DNA of 64,000 nt. It comes from Planctomycetota bacterium. GTDB taxonomy: Bacteria; Planctomycetota; B15-G4. Shown in pieces: positions 1 to 7,608 of the stretch (its first letter is position 1; every line of letters starts with the position of its first letter). The DNA lies in NCBI GenBank assembly GCA_021604805.1, contig BQJR01000003.1:682001-746000 (forward strand), in the 5' to 3' direction. A program made the translations under genes and the position numbers. The notes beneath the pieces are model-generated. The model was not told the DNA's origin. It made no database searches and saw only the letters and a list, made by a program, of their open reading frames with translations.

Positions 1-2
1 TG

Positions 3-959
3 TGGGCTGTCTCCGGCGGAATCACCGCGGTCTCGTCGAACCAGATCTCGATCTCCACACCGGTGGGAACGCCACGCTTCTCGGATCACGGAGACTCCGG
101 ATCGGTCGTCGTCAGTGACGACAACCGCATCGTGGGCTTGCTCTACGCAGGTTCGGACGACGGCGCTCACACCGTGGCCAACCCGATCGCCGACGTGTTC
201 GCCGCGCTCGACGTGACCCTCGCCAAGGGCTCACCGGGCGCCTACCTGAAGTTGGGACCGTCCGGCGCGTGGGCCGACACGACAGCGATGACGACGGTCG
301 GCGAGAAGCTCTACGCCGTCCAGAACCAGAAGCTCTGGGAGGTCACTCCAGCCACCGGCGCCTACAAGCAACTCGGCGCGGGTCAGGCCTGGTTCGACAC
401 GGCAGCGATGACCGGCCTCGGCAGCACGCTCTACATCGTGCAGAACGACAAGCTCTGGAAGGTCGACGCGAGCACCGGCACCTACGAGCAACTCGGCACG
501 GGACAGGCTTGGTTCAAGACCGCAGCCATGACCCGTCTCAACGGCATGCTCTACGTCGTGCAGAACAGCAAGCTCTGGGAAGCCGACCCGAGCACCGGCA
601 CCTACAAGCAACTCGGCACCGGAGAAGCCTGGTTCGACACGGCGGCGATGACCAGCCTCAACGGCATGCTCTACGTGGTGCAGAACAAGAAGCTCTGGGA
701 AGTCGACCCGGCCACCGGCACCTACAAACAACTCGGCAAGGGACAAGCTTGGTTCGACACGGTGGCGATGACCGCCTTCGGCCAACAACTCTACGTGGTC
801 CAGAACGACAAGCTCTGGGAGGCGGATCCCAGCACGGGAGCTTACAAGCAACTGGGCTCGGGCTCGGCGTGGAGCAACACCGCTGCGATGACGCAGTTCG
901 ACGAGATGCTCTACGTGATCCAAGCCGACTCACTCTGGGTCGCTCAGCCCGGCAACTGA
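3..959 (+). CDS. Secreted trypsin-like serine protease with C-terminal beta-propeller-like repeats (5' end missing)
   Basis: The frame is open to the left edge, so the N-terminus lies outside the window; the GTG at 63 falls inside the protease domain and is not a start. The first ~75 visible residues are the C-terminal half of an S1-fold protease: the catalytic serine motif DHGDSGS is followed by VGLLYAGS and ANPI, as in bacterial secreted members. From position 243 the protein is six copies of a 40-residue unit (AWFDTAAMT, then LYVVQNxKLWEVDPxTGTY, then KQLG), the last copy shorter. The regular aromatic, Leu-Trp and Gly pattern suggests propeller blades that bind a polymer or surface. Role inferred: extracellular proteolysis with a binding module. 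The histidine and aspartate of the triad are not visible. The repeat fold is an inference. Confidence 0.8.
   Translation, partial: WAVSGGITAVSSNQISISTPVGTPRFSDHGDSGSVVVSDDNRIVGLLYAGSDDGAHTVANPIADVFAALDVTLAKGSPGAYLKLGPSGAWADTTAMTTVGEKLYAVQNQKLWEVTPATGAYKQLGAGQAWFDTAAMTGLGSTLYIVQNDKLWKVDASTGTYEQLGTGQAWFKTAAMTRLNGMLYVVQNSKLWEADPSTGTYKQLGTGEAWFDTAAMTSLNGMLYVVQNKKLWEVDPATGTYKQLGKGQAWFDTVAMTAFGQQLYVVQNDKLWEADPSTGAYKQLGSGSAWSNTAAMTQFDEMLYVIQADSLWVAQPGN
243..956 (+). repeat. Six in-frame 120-bp tandem repeats
   Basis: Copies begin at 243, 363, 483, 603, 723 and 843; the last is cut short by the stop codon. Each encodes one 40-residue unit. Copies 3 to 5 are the most alike at DNA level, which points to recent duplication or gene conversion, while the first and last have drifted most. 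Confidence 0.9.
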
Positions 960-1024
960 ACAGTCGCGCAGCAAGTCGCCGAGCCTCGCAGCCCTACCGA
1001 CGCTGCGAGGTTCGGCCCCTCCCC

Positions 1025-1050
1025 TTGACATACTGCTACATCTGTAGCAG
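1025..1050 (+). promoter_or_regulatory. Promoter -35 box and BlaI/MecI-type operator
   Basis: A consensus TTGACA (1025-1030) is followed at once by the perfect inverted repeat CTGCTACATCTGTAGCAG (1033-1050), containing the TACA-N2-TGTA core recognised by BlaI/MecI repressors. The dyad fills the spacer between the -35 and the expected -10, so a bound repressor would block RNA polymerase. It lies 32 bp before the BlaI-family gene at 1083, which suggests autoregulation. Confidence 0.8.
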
Positions 1051-1082
1051 AGTGCCGTCCCACCCACGGGAGCAGGCGCTCG

Positions 1083-1457
1083 ATGAATCTGAGTGACGCG
1101 GAATGGAAGGTGATGCAGGTGCTCTGGTCCGAGCAACCCGCCACCGCGCGCGTGCTGCTCGATGCACTCGGCAGCGACACCGAGTGGGCCTACTCCACGC
1201 TCAAGACCTTGCTCGCGCGGCTCGTGGAGAAGGGCGCCGTGAGCGCGCGCACCGAGGGTCGTCAACGCGTGTACAGCGCCAAGCTCAAGAAGCAGCGCGC
1301 ACGGAAGACCGCCTTGAGCGGCCTGCTCGGCAAGGCCTTCGACGGTCACTGGGGCAACCTGTTCCACCACGTGATCGAGGAACAGAAGCTGAGCGCGGCC
1401 GACCGTGAACGTCTGCGCGAGATGTTGCGCGCGCTGGAAGACGACGACGACACGTGA
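1083..1457 (+). CDS. BlaI/MecI/CopY-family transcriptional repressor
   Basis: A 124-residue winged-helix repressor of the Penicillinase_R family, which normally binds TACA-N2-TGTA operators as a dimer and is inactivated by proteolysis triggered by a partner membrane protease. The N-terminus (MNLSDAEWKVMQVLW) and the recognition segment AYSTLKTLLARLVEKGAV match the family closely, and the length is normal. A matching operator lies just upstream. The gene ends in GTGA, overlapping the start of the BlaR1-like gene by 4 bp, so the two are translationally coupled. The signal sensed is unknown; a beta-lactam role cannot be assumed because no beta-lactamase is present. Confidence 0.93.
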   Translation: MNLSDAEWKVMQVLWSEQPATARVLLDALGSDTEWAYSTLKTLLARLVEKGAVSARTEGRQRVYSAKLKKQRARKTALSGLLGKAFDGHWGNLFHHVIEEQKLSAADRERLREMLRALEDDDDT

Positions 1458-2872
1458 CCATGATCGGGGAACTCATCGCGCCGGCTTACGCGTCGCTCGC
1501 TGAGTGGGCGGCGCACTGGTGGACGTGGATCGCCCCGCTGAGCGTGCAGCTCGCGGCGCTCGCCTTGCCGCTCTGGTGGCTCGACCGACTGTGGACGCGT
1601 TCGGGTCGCTTGCGTCTGCGCGCGCTCTTGTGGAGCGCGGTGTTGCTGCGCGTGGTCTGGCCCGGCGATCTCGGTGTCTTGAGTTGGGACGCGCCGGCTG
1701 CCTTGCGCGGCGCGCTGCACGCCGCGCAGGCCGACTCGCCGCCGCTCGGTGGGCTTGCGTCGGGCGCGAACTCCTTGGTCGGCGCTGAGCTGTCGTCGAG
1801 CGCTGGCCGCTCCGCGACCTCGAGCCTCGACAGCTTCGCGGCGTGGCTCCCCGCGCTCGCGCTGCTGTGGGCGCTGGGCGCCGTGCTCGGCGGCGCGCTG
1901 CATGCGCACCGTTGCCGGCGAGCGCGTCGGAGTTGGGGCGTCGGGAGCGCTCTCTCGAACGAACACCTTTCACAGAACGCGCTGCGCACGGAACTGCGCG
2001 CACTCGCTACGCGCCTCGGCCTGCGTCGTCGACCGCGCGTGCGCCTGCACGCTGACCTCGCGGCTCCACTCGTGGACGGCGTGTGGCGTCCCACGCTGCG
2101 CTTGCCGCGTGATCTCGTCAAGCGCTTCACAGCGCACGCCCGCGAGCACATCCTGCTGCACGAACTCGCACACCTGCGACGCCGCGACCCGCTGCGCGCC
2201 GCAGCCCAAGCGCTGCTCGCGCAACTGCTCTGGTTCCACCCGGTGGCGCGGCTGGCGCTGAGTCGACTGCACACACTGCGCGAACAAGCCTGCGACGAGC
2301 TCGCCGCGCAGCACGCGCACGGCGGCCGCGCCGCCTACCGTCGCACGCTGCTCGAGGAAGCCGCGCGCACCTTGCTGCCCGAGCGCGCGCAACCTGGTCT
2401 CGCGTTGCTCGGGCGACGTGCGCCGCTCATCGAACGCCTCGAGCGCCTCGGGCGAGGTCCCGCGCGGGCGAGCCGCGCCGCGCTGCCGCTGCTCGCGGCG
2501 GTCGGCGTCGCGCTGCTGCCGGTGCACGCGTCGGAGAAGACGGCGCCCGCGCGCGCGCTGGCGGCCGACCGTACGGTCGACATCATGACCGACATCGCCG
2601 AGGTGTCCGCCCACCCATCGCTCGTGGCAAGGCTCAACGCACCGTCCGACACTCCCACGCTCAAGTCGCTCGCTGAGCCCGTGCCCGGCGCCGCCGTCGG
2701 ATGCTTCAACACACGCATGCTCGTCATGGCCGAGCTCGCGCGCCAGCAAGCGGGCCACGACGCCGCGCCTACCGCGACTTCGCACGCGTGGCGCAGCACC
2801 TCGTCATCGCTCAGGGCACAGGTCGCGCCCCGCTCACCGAACAGCCCATCCCTCAAGGACGCCGAACCATGA
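1454..2872 (+). CDS. BlaR1/MecR1-like M56-family membrane metalloprotease (signal transducer)
   Basis: A 472-residue membrane protein with at least three hydrophobic segments (near residues 25-45, 55-75 and 130-150) and the zinc protease motif HELAH at 236-240, followed by RRRDPL as in M56 peptidases. A fourth hydrophobic stretch near 345 (LPLLAAVGVALLPVHA) precedes a ~110-residue tail. In characterised systems BlaR1 cleaves or inactivates BlaI on sensing its signal. Here the penicillin-binding sensor domain is absent, so the input must differ or the tail itself senses. GTG start at 1454 overlaps the repressor stop; an ATG at 1460 is the alternative. The end overlaps the next start by ATGA. 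Confidence 0.88.
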   Translation: MTMIGELIAPAYASLAEWAAHWWTWIAPLSVQLAALALPLWWLDRLWTRSGRLRLRALLWSAVLLRVVWPGDLGVLSWDAPAALRGALHAAQADSPPLGGLASGANSLVGAELSSSAGRSATSSLDSFAAWLPALALLWALGAVLGGALHAHRCRRARRSWGVGSALSNEHLSQNALRTELRALATRLGLRRRPRVRLHADLAAPLVDGVWRPTLRLPRDLVKRFTAHAREHILLHELAHLRRRDPLRAAAQALLAQLLWFHPVARLALSRLHTLREQACDELAAQHAHGGRAAYRRTLLEEAARTLLPERAQPGLALLGRRAPLIERLERLGRGPARASRAALPLLAAVGVALLPVHASEKTAPARALAADRTVDIMTDIAEVSAHPSLVARLNAPSDTPTLKSLAEPVPGAAVGCFNTRMLVMAELARQQAGHDAAPTATSHAWRSTSSSLRAQVAPRSPNSPSLKDAEP

Positions 2873-3522
2873 AGCCTTCCCTCTTCGCTGCTTTCGCCGC
2901 AGGCGCCGCGCTCACCGCACTGCTGGTCGTCTCGCTCGCCGCCACGCCGCTCACCGAGCCGGCGACCGTCGCGCCCGCTGCCACGCAAGACGCCGACATG
3001 CAGATGCCGTCCGCCGAAGAGATGGCCGAGATGATGGCCAAGATGCAGAAGTACACGCAGCCCGGCGAAGAGCACAAAGCGCTCGAGCGTTTCCTCGGCA
3101 AGTGGAACACGACCACGACCATCATGATGCCCGGCGCGCCACCGGCATCAGCAGGGACCACAGAGTTCAGCTGGTTGATCGACGGCTACTTCGTCATCTC
3201 CGAAGGCGAGTCGACGATGATGGGCCAGAAAGTGAAGTCGGTTTCGATCCACGGCTACGACAAGTTCAAGCTGAGCTACGTGGCCTCGATGATGTCCAGC
3301 ATGGACACCTCGCTGCGCAGCGCCGAGGGCGACCTCACGCGCGACGGCAAGTCGCTGCTGCTCTACGGCACACTCGACGAGTACCTCACGGGCGAGCACG
3401 ACAAGATGGTCAAGTACGCCTGGCGTTTCCCGAGCGACGACAAGATGGTGCTCGAGGTGCACGACCTGCCCATCGGCGAAGAGAACACGAAGGTCGTGGA
3501 GGTGGTGTTCACGCGGGCGTGA
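2869..3522 (+). CDS. DUF1579 family secreted protein
   Basis: A 217-residue protein with an N-terminal signal sequence (AAFAAGAALTALLVVSLA). The mature part has the DUF1579 pattern: GEEHKALERFLGKWN, a central beta-rich region with SWLIDGYFVISEG, and a C-terminal VVEVVFTR strand. The family is thought to form a lipocalin-like beta barrel; its biochemical role is not established. The ATG at 2869 overlaps the BlaR1-like stop codon (ATGA), making it the third gene of the operon and the likely regulated output. It ends 10 bp from the convergent NUDIX gene. Confidence 0.85.
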   Translation: MKPSLFAAFAAGAALTALLVVSLAATPLTEPATVAPAATQDADMQMPSAEEMAEMMAKMQKYTQPGEEHKALERFLGKWNTTTTIMMPGAPPASAGTTEFSWLIDGYFVISEGESTMMGQKVKSVSIHGYDKFKLSYVASMMSSMDTSLRSAEGDLTRDGKSLLLYGTLDEYLTGEHDKMVKYAWRFPSDDKMVLEVHDLPIGEENTKVVEVVFTRA

Positions 3523-3532
3523 GGCGCGAGGC

Positions 3533-4117
3533 TCAGCGCGGCGCCCCACCCGCCGTGAGCAGCATCCGGATCATGTGCAGCGTGAGCCCCCACACCACGC
3601 GGCCCTCGTACTCGACTCCCGGGAGCGTGCGCGGGCCGCGGTCGTCCTCATAGAGGTAGTCGGTGTCGAGGGCGCCGCTGGCCACGGCGCCGAGCGGCAA
3701 CCAGAAGACTTCGGCGGCTTCGATGCCGGGTTGCGGGATGTCGCTGCCGGTCCAGCGGAACACGAACGGGGTCACGTCCATCGGGACGATGCGGCCGCGG
3801 GCGCGCGCTTGCACCGGCGTGAGTCGGCAGAGCAGTTCGCGTTCGGGGTCGAGCGCCAGGCCCACCTCCTCATGCGTCTCGCGCAGGGCGGTGGCGAGCA
3901 GGTCGGCGTCGCAGGGATCGTGGCGCCCGCCGGGCAGCGACACGTGGCCCGACCAGGGATCCAAGGGGTGCTCGCGGCGCAACATGAGCAGCAGGTCGAG
4001 CGTGTCGTGCTGCTCACGCAGGATCGCGGCCACGGCGGCGCGGCGCGCGGGTGGATCCTCACTCGGTGGCGCTTCGTGGGCGGCGAGTCGGTCGAAGAGA
4101 TCGGCGGGCAAGGACAC
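3533..4117 (-). CDS. NUDIX hydrolase of the NudL (CoA pyrophosphatase) type
   Basis: A 194-residue NUDIX protein. The segment SLPGGRHDPCDADLLATA followed by LRETHEEVGL is the UPF0035/NudL variant of the NUDIX box, with the catalytic RExxEE glutamates. The upstream SGHVSLPGG matches the CoA-pyrophosphatase subgroup, which hydrolyses CoA or its derivatives to phosphopantetheine and 3',5'-ADP, probably clearing oxidised or surplus CoA. Length is normal for a soluble enzyme. It is convergent with the DUF1579 gene and stands alone on its strand. Substrate assignment is by family resemblance only. Confidence 0.85.
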   Translation of the reverse strand: MSLPADLFDRLAAHEAPPSEDPPARRAAVAAILREQHDTLDLLLMLRREHPLDPWSGHVSLPGGRHDPCDADLLATALRETHEEVGLALDPERELLCRLTPVQARARGRIVPMDVTPFVFRWTGSDIPQPGIEAAEVFWLPLGAVASGALDTDYLYEDDRGPRTLPGVEYEGRVVWGLTLHMIRMLLTAGGAPR

Positions 4118-4200
4118 GGCGCCAGTCTAGCGTGACGGCCCAGCAGCGTTCCGCGGAAGCTGATGCGGCGGCGGCGCCCGCTCCGGCCGCACGCGCGTCA

Positions 4201-4214
4201 CATTGCGCGCAATG
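4201..4214. promoter_or_regulatory. 14-bp perfect palindrome upstream of the ABC exporter operon
   Basis: CATTGCGCGCAATG is a perfect palindrome, 65 bp before the ATPase start. It lies where the -35 region would be relative to a -10-like TACGAT at 4238-4243. It may be an operator for a dimeric repressor acting on the exporter operon or on the divergent NUDIX gene (start 4117). No regulator gene is adjacent. Confidence 0.45.
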
Positions 4215-4278
4215 ATCACGCGGCCAGCTGAGATCGTTACGATCTTGGGTCATCTCTCCCACGCCCGCGGCGAGCGCC

Positions 4279-5004
4279 ATGGCTGTCCACCCCCATCCCT
4301 GTGTCGAGCTGCGCGAGCTCACCCGCCTCTACACCCTGGGCTCGGAAACCGTGCACGCGCTCGACGCCGTGGACCTGCGCATCGAGCGCGGCGAGCACGT
4401 GGCCATCGTGGGCCCCTCGGGCAGCGGCAAGTCCACCATGCTGCAGATCCTGGGTTGCCTCGACGCACCCACCAGCGGCAAGTACCTGCTCGACGGGGAA
4501 GACGTGTCGGCGCTCTCCGAATCGCGCCAAGCCGAAGTGCGCAACGCCAAGATCGGCTTCGTGTTCCAGCAGTTCCACCTGCTGCCGCGGGCCACGGCGC
4601 AGCGCAACGTGGCGCTTCCTCTGGTGTATGCGGGCGTGCCCGCCGAGGAGCGTCGCGAGCGGGCGCAAGTGGCGCTGGCTTCGGTCGGGCTGGGCGAGCA
4701 CGGGCACCGGCGTCCGGCACAACTCTCGGGCGGACAACGCCAACGCGTGGCCATCGCGCGCGCGCTCGTCACCGACCCCGCGCTGCTGCTGGCCGACGAG
4801 CCCACCGGCAACCTGGACAGCAAGACCAGCGCCGAGATCCTCGATCTCTTCGACGAGCTGCGCGGCCCCGACCGCACCCTCGTGCTCGTCACGCACAGCT
4901 CCCAACTGGCGCAGCGGGCGCAACGTACGATCGCGCTCCACGACGGCAACATCGCCTACGACGGCCCGCCCAGCGAACAACCTGCGGATCTCCTTTCAGC
5001 ATGA
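4279..5004 (+). CDS. ABC transporter ATPase, MacB/LolD type
   Basis: A 241-residue nucleotide-binding subunit of the MacB/LolD exporter group. Visible motifs are Walker A GPSGSGKST, the Q-loop FVFQQFHLLPR, the signature LSGGQRQR, Walker B ALLLADEP with the family hallmark TGNLDS, and the switch histidine in LVTHS. It would power the two separate FtsX-domain permeases downstream through mechanotransmission across the inner membrane. First gene of a four-gene operon; its TGA stop overlaps the adaptor start (ATGA, 5001-5004). The substrate (peptide, lipoprotein, macrolide-like compound) cannot be told from sequence. Confidence 0.93.
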   Translation: MAVHPHPCVELRELTRLYTLGSETVHALDAVDLRIERGEHVAIVGPSGSGKSTMLQILGCLDAPTSGKYLLDGEDVSALSESRQAEVRNAKIGFVFQQFHLLPRATAQRNVALPLVYAGVPAEERRERAQVALASVGLGEHGHRRPAQLSGGQRQRVAIARALVTDPALLLADEPTGNLDSKTSAEILDLFDELRGPDRTLVLVTHSSQLAQRAQRTIALHDGNIAYDGPPSEQPADLLSA

Positions 5005-6332
5005 GCACCACCAGCTTCCCGAGGTCGATCAGCGGCGAACCCGGCGCGCCGAGCCTCCCGCCCAGAACGTCCACCCACCCGGCGCGCCGCCGCGCGCAAC
5101 GCGGCGCCACCACCTTCACCATGGTCACGGGTCTCGTGGTGGTGCTCGGGCTGGGCGCGCTCGGCGTGTGGTGGAACAGCAGCGGCGGGCAACCCGACAC
5201 GCTCGACGCCGACCGCATCGTGACCGTGGAAGCGCGTGAGTTGCTCGACGCCGTCACCGCCTCCGGGCGCGTGGAACCCGTGGCGCGCGTGGCCGTGATG
5301 AGTCGCGCGAGCGGCATCCTCAAGGAACTCTTCGTCGAAGAGGGCGACGCCGTGCTGCAAGGCCAGCTGCTGGCCGAGCTCGACCGCGAACAACTCGAAG
5401 CGAACCTGGCGCAGGACCAAGCCGATCTCACGGGCGCCGAAGCCGACCTCGCCGCCGCACGCGCACGACTCGAGGAAGCGCGCGTGGGGCTCAACGATCC
5501 GGCCATCGACTACGCCAAGAAGGAATCCGATCGTCTCAACCTGTTGTTCAAGTCGGGCGACGTGTCGGAGCGTGAAGTCGACACCGCGAACCGCGCCTTC
5601 GAAGAAGTGCAGTTCCGCGTGGAGCAAGTGCAGGCGAGCTTGCCCGTGCTCGAAGCCGCCGTGCTGAGTTCGGCGGCCGGGCTCGAGTCGGCGCGTGCCG
5701 CCTTGGAGCGCAGCCAGACCACCTTGCGCGAAGCCACGATCCGCTCGCCCATCGACGGCGTGGTGCTCACGCGCGACAAAGAGGTCGGTGACGGCGTCTC
5801 GTCGATCCTCACGGCGGGCGGCAACGCCACGCAGATCATGACGCTCGGCGACCTCTCCACGATGCACATCGAAGCGCGTGTCGACGAGGTGGACCTCGGC
5901 CGCATTTATGCCGGCATGCCCGCGCGCATCACCGTCGACGCGCACCGCGGCAGCCTGCTGCACGGCGCCGTGGACCGCATCGCGCCCGCCGGCTCGGTGG
6001 ACGACAACGGCATCGTCACCTTCGAAGTGCGCGTGGCAGTGGACGACCCCGACAAGCTGCTCAAGCCCGACATGACCGCCGACGCGCGCCTCATCCTCGA
6101 CCTCCGCGCCGACGCGCTCACGCTCCCGCAACGCGCGCTCACGCGCGAACCCGGCGGCAAGTGGGTCGTGGCCAAAGTGGTCGGTTCCGGCACCACCGCC
6201 CGCACCGAACGCACCGAGATCGAGATCGGCCTCAGCGACGGCCTGGTCACGGAGATCCGCGCCGGTCTCGCCGCTGGCGACCGCGTGATGTTGCCCGCCG
6301 CGCCCAGCGCCTCGAGCGGATCGCGCCGCTGA
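5001..6332 (+). CDS. Periplasmic adaptor subunit (MacA/HlyD family)
   Basis: A 443-residue membrane-fusion protein. A ~35-residue cytoplasmic N-terminus precedes one membrane anchor (TMVTGLVVVLGLGALGVWW). Then follow a first lipoyl half (SGILKELFVEEGDAV), a long alpha-helical hairpin rich in Ala, Glu and Arg (about residues 130-240), the second lipoyl half (ATIRSPIDGVVLTRD) and beta-barrel/membrane-proximal domains. Such adaptors link the inner-membrane permease to an outer-membrane channel, implying a diderm envelope. ATG at 5001 overlaps the ATPase stop. No TolC-like gene is in the window. Confidence 0.92.
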   Translation: MSTTSFPRSISGEPGAPSLPPRTSTHPARRRAQRGATTFTMVTGLVVVLGLGALGVWWNSSGGQPDTLDADRIVTVEARELLDAVTASGRVEPVARVAVMSRASGILKELFVEEGDAVLQGQLLAELDREQLEANLAQDQADLTGAEADLAAARARLEEARVGLNDPAIDYAKKESDRLNLLFKSGDVSEREVDTANRAFEEVQFRVEQVQASLPVLEAAVLSSAAGLESARAALERSQTTLREATIRSPIDGVVLTRDKEVGDGVSSILTAGGNATQIMTLGDLSTMHIEARVDEVDLGRIYAGMPARITVDAHRGSLLHGAVDRIAPAGSVDDNGIVTFEVRVAVDDPDKLLKPDMTADARLILDLRADALTLPQRALTREPGGKWVVAKVVGSGTTARTERTEIEIGLSDGLVTEIRAGLAAGDRVMLPAAPSASSGSRR

Positions 6333-6333
6333 C

Positions 6334-7608
6334 ATGGGCCTGATCGGCCTGCTCATCGAGTCCTTCGGTTCGCTCGTCCAGCACGCGCGCCGCATCGCGC
6401 CGATGGCCGCCGGGATCGTGTGGGGCGTGGCCTCGGTGTTCGTGCTCGTGGCGATCGGTCGCGGTTTCGAATCCACGCAGCGCGCCAGCCTGCAAGCCCT
6501 CGGCGACTCCTTCGTGCTGCTGCGCGTGAACCGCGCCACCACGCAGAAGGGCGACCCACAGAGCAACGCCTTCGTGCAGATCGAGGGCGAGGACATCGAG
6601 TTGGCGCGCGCCGGCACACCGTCGGTGCACACGCTCTCCCCCAAGGCGCACAACTGGTTCCTCCAGGTCGCGCGCGGCGGCGAGCTCTCACGCGCCACGG
6701 CCGTGGGCGTGGACCCCGAGTACCGCGACATCGTCAACGTGCCGCTGTTGCCCGGCAGTCGTTGGTTCGACGCGCGCGACATCGAACAAGAGCTGCCCGT
6801 GTGCGTGATCGGCACGCGCGTGCAGGAAGACCTGTTCCCCAACGGCGACTGGCAAGGCGCCGAGATCCAACTCGTGTTCTCGCGTCGAGCCGACGAAGAC
6901 ACCGTGGTCCGACGACTCACGGTGGTCGGTGCGCTCGGCGAAGAACCGCTCTCCGGCGACGACATCTACACCAGCCAACGGCGCGTGGTCTTCCTGCCCT
7001 TCCCCACCTGGGAACGCATGTCCTCGCGCGGCTTCCAGTTCCTCGTGATGCGTCCGCACACACCCGAGCTGAAGGACCAGGCGCTGGCCGAGATCCGCCA
7101 GGCGCTCTCCTACCGGCACGACCTCGACCCCGACAACGAGAACACCCTGCTGCCCTACTTCGACGCGCTCGAGCGCGGCCAGCGCATCGACCGCGTGTTC
7201 GGCGGCATCGAGATCTTCCTGGGCGCGGTGGGCGCGTTGATCATGTTGCTCGGCGCCGTGGGCGTGGCCAACGTGGTGCTCATGTCGGTCACGGCGCGCA
7301 CCGCCGAGTTCGGCTTGCGGCGCGCCCTGGGTTGCAAGCGTCGCTGGATCTTCGCGCAGGTGTTCCTGGAGGCCGCGCTGATCTGCTTGATCTCCGGGTT
7401 GCTCGGCTTCCTGCTGGGCATGGGCGGCACGGCGCTCATGGCGCAGATCGAGCTGCCCGAGGGTTTCGCAACGCCTGAGTCGGAGTTGGGCGCGGCGGTG
7501 TTGCCCGGGCTCTTGCTGTTGGTCGTGAGCGTGGGGGCGGCGCTGTGGCCGGCCTTGCGTGCGTCGCGTTTGCCCGTGGCCGCCGCGCTGCACGGGAGCG
7601 GCACATGA
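6334..7608 (+). CDS. MacB-like ABC permease subunit (first of two)
   Basis: A 424-residue permease without a fused ATPase. One membrane segment lies near the N-terminus (ARRIAPMAAGIVWGVASVFVLVAIG), then a periplasmic MacB_PCD domain of ~240 residues, then three C-terminal segments of the FtsX domain (IFLGAVGALIMLLGAVGVAN, the helix before the GLRRALGCKRRWIF coupling motif, and the last segment near VLPGLLLLVVSVG). GLRRALG is the coupling region that contacts the ATPase. The gene starts 1 bp after the adaptor stop and ends in ATGA with the second permease, implying a heterodimeric export pore. Confidence 0.9.
   Translation: MGLIGLLIESFGSLVQHARRIAPMAAGIVWGVASVFVLVAIGRGFESTQRASLQALGDSFVLLRVNRATTQKGDPQSNAFVQIEGEDIELARAGTPSVHTLSPKAHNWFLQVARGGELSRATAVGVDPEYRDIVNVPLLPGSRWFDARDIEQELPVCVIGTRVQEDLFPNGDWQGAEIQLVFSRRADEDTVVRRLTVVGALGEEPLSGDDIYTSQRRVVFLPFPTWERMSSRGFQFLVMRPHTPELKDQALAEIRQALSYRHDLDPDNENTLLPYFDALERGQRIDRVFGGIEIFLGAVGALIMLLGAVGVANVVLMSVTARTAEFGLRRALGCKRRWIFAQVFLEAALICLISGLLGFLLGMGGTALMAQIELPEGFATPESELGAAVLPGLLLLVVSVGAALWPALRASRLPVAAALHGSGT

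Noticed and set aside
243..956. 120-bp repeats as a CRISPR array
   Set aside because: Repeats are adjoining, in frame and encode a conserved 40-residue unit.
4956..6965. Long minus-strand frame across the ABC exporter adaptor genes
   Set aside because: It is a shadow of the adaptor and permease genes with no family resemblance.
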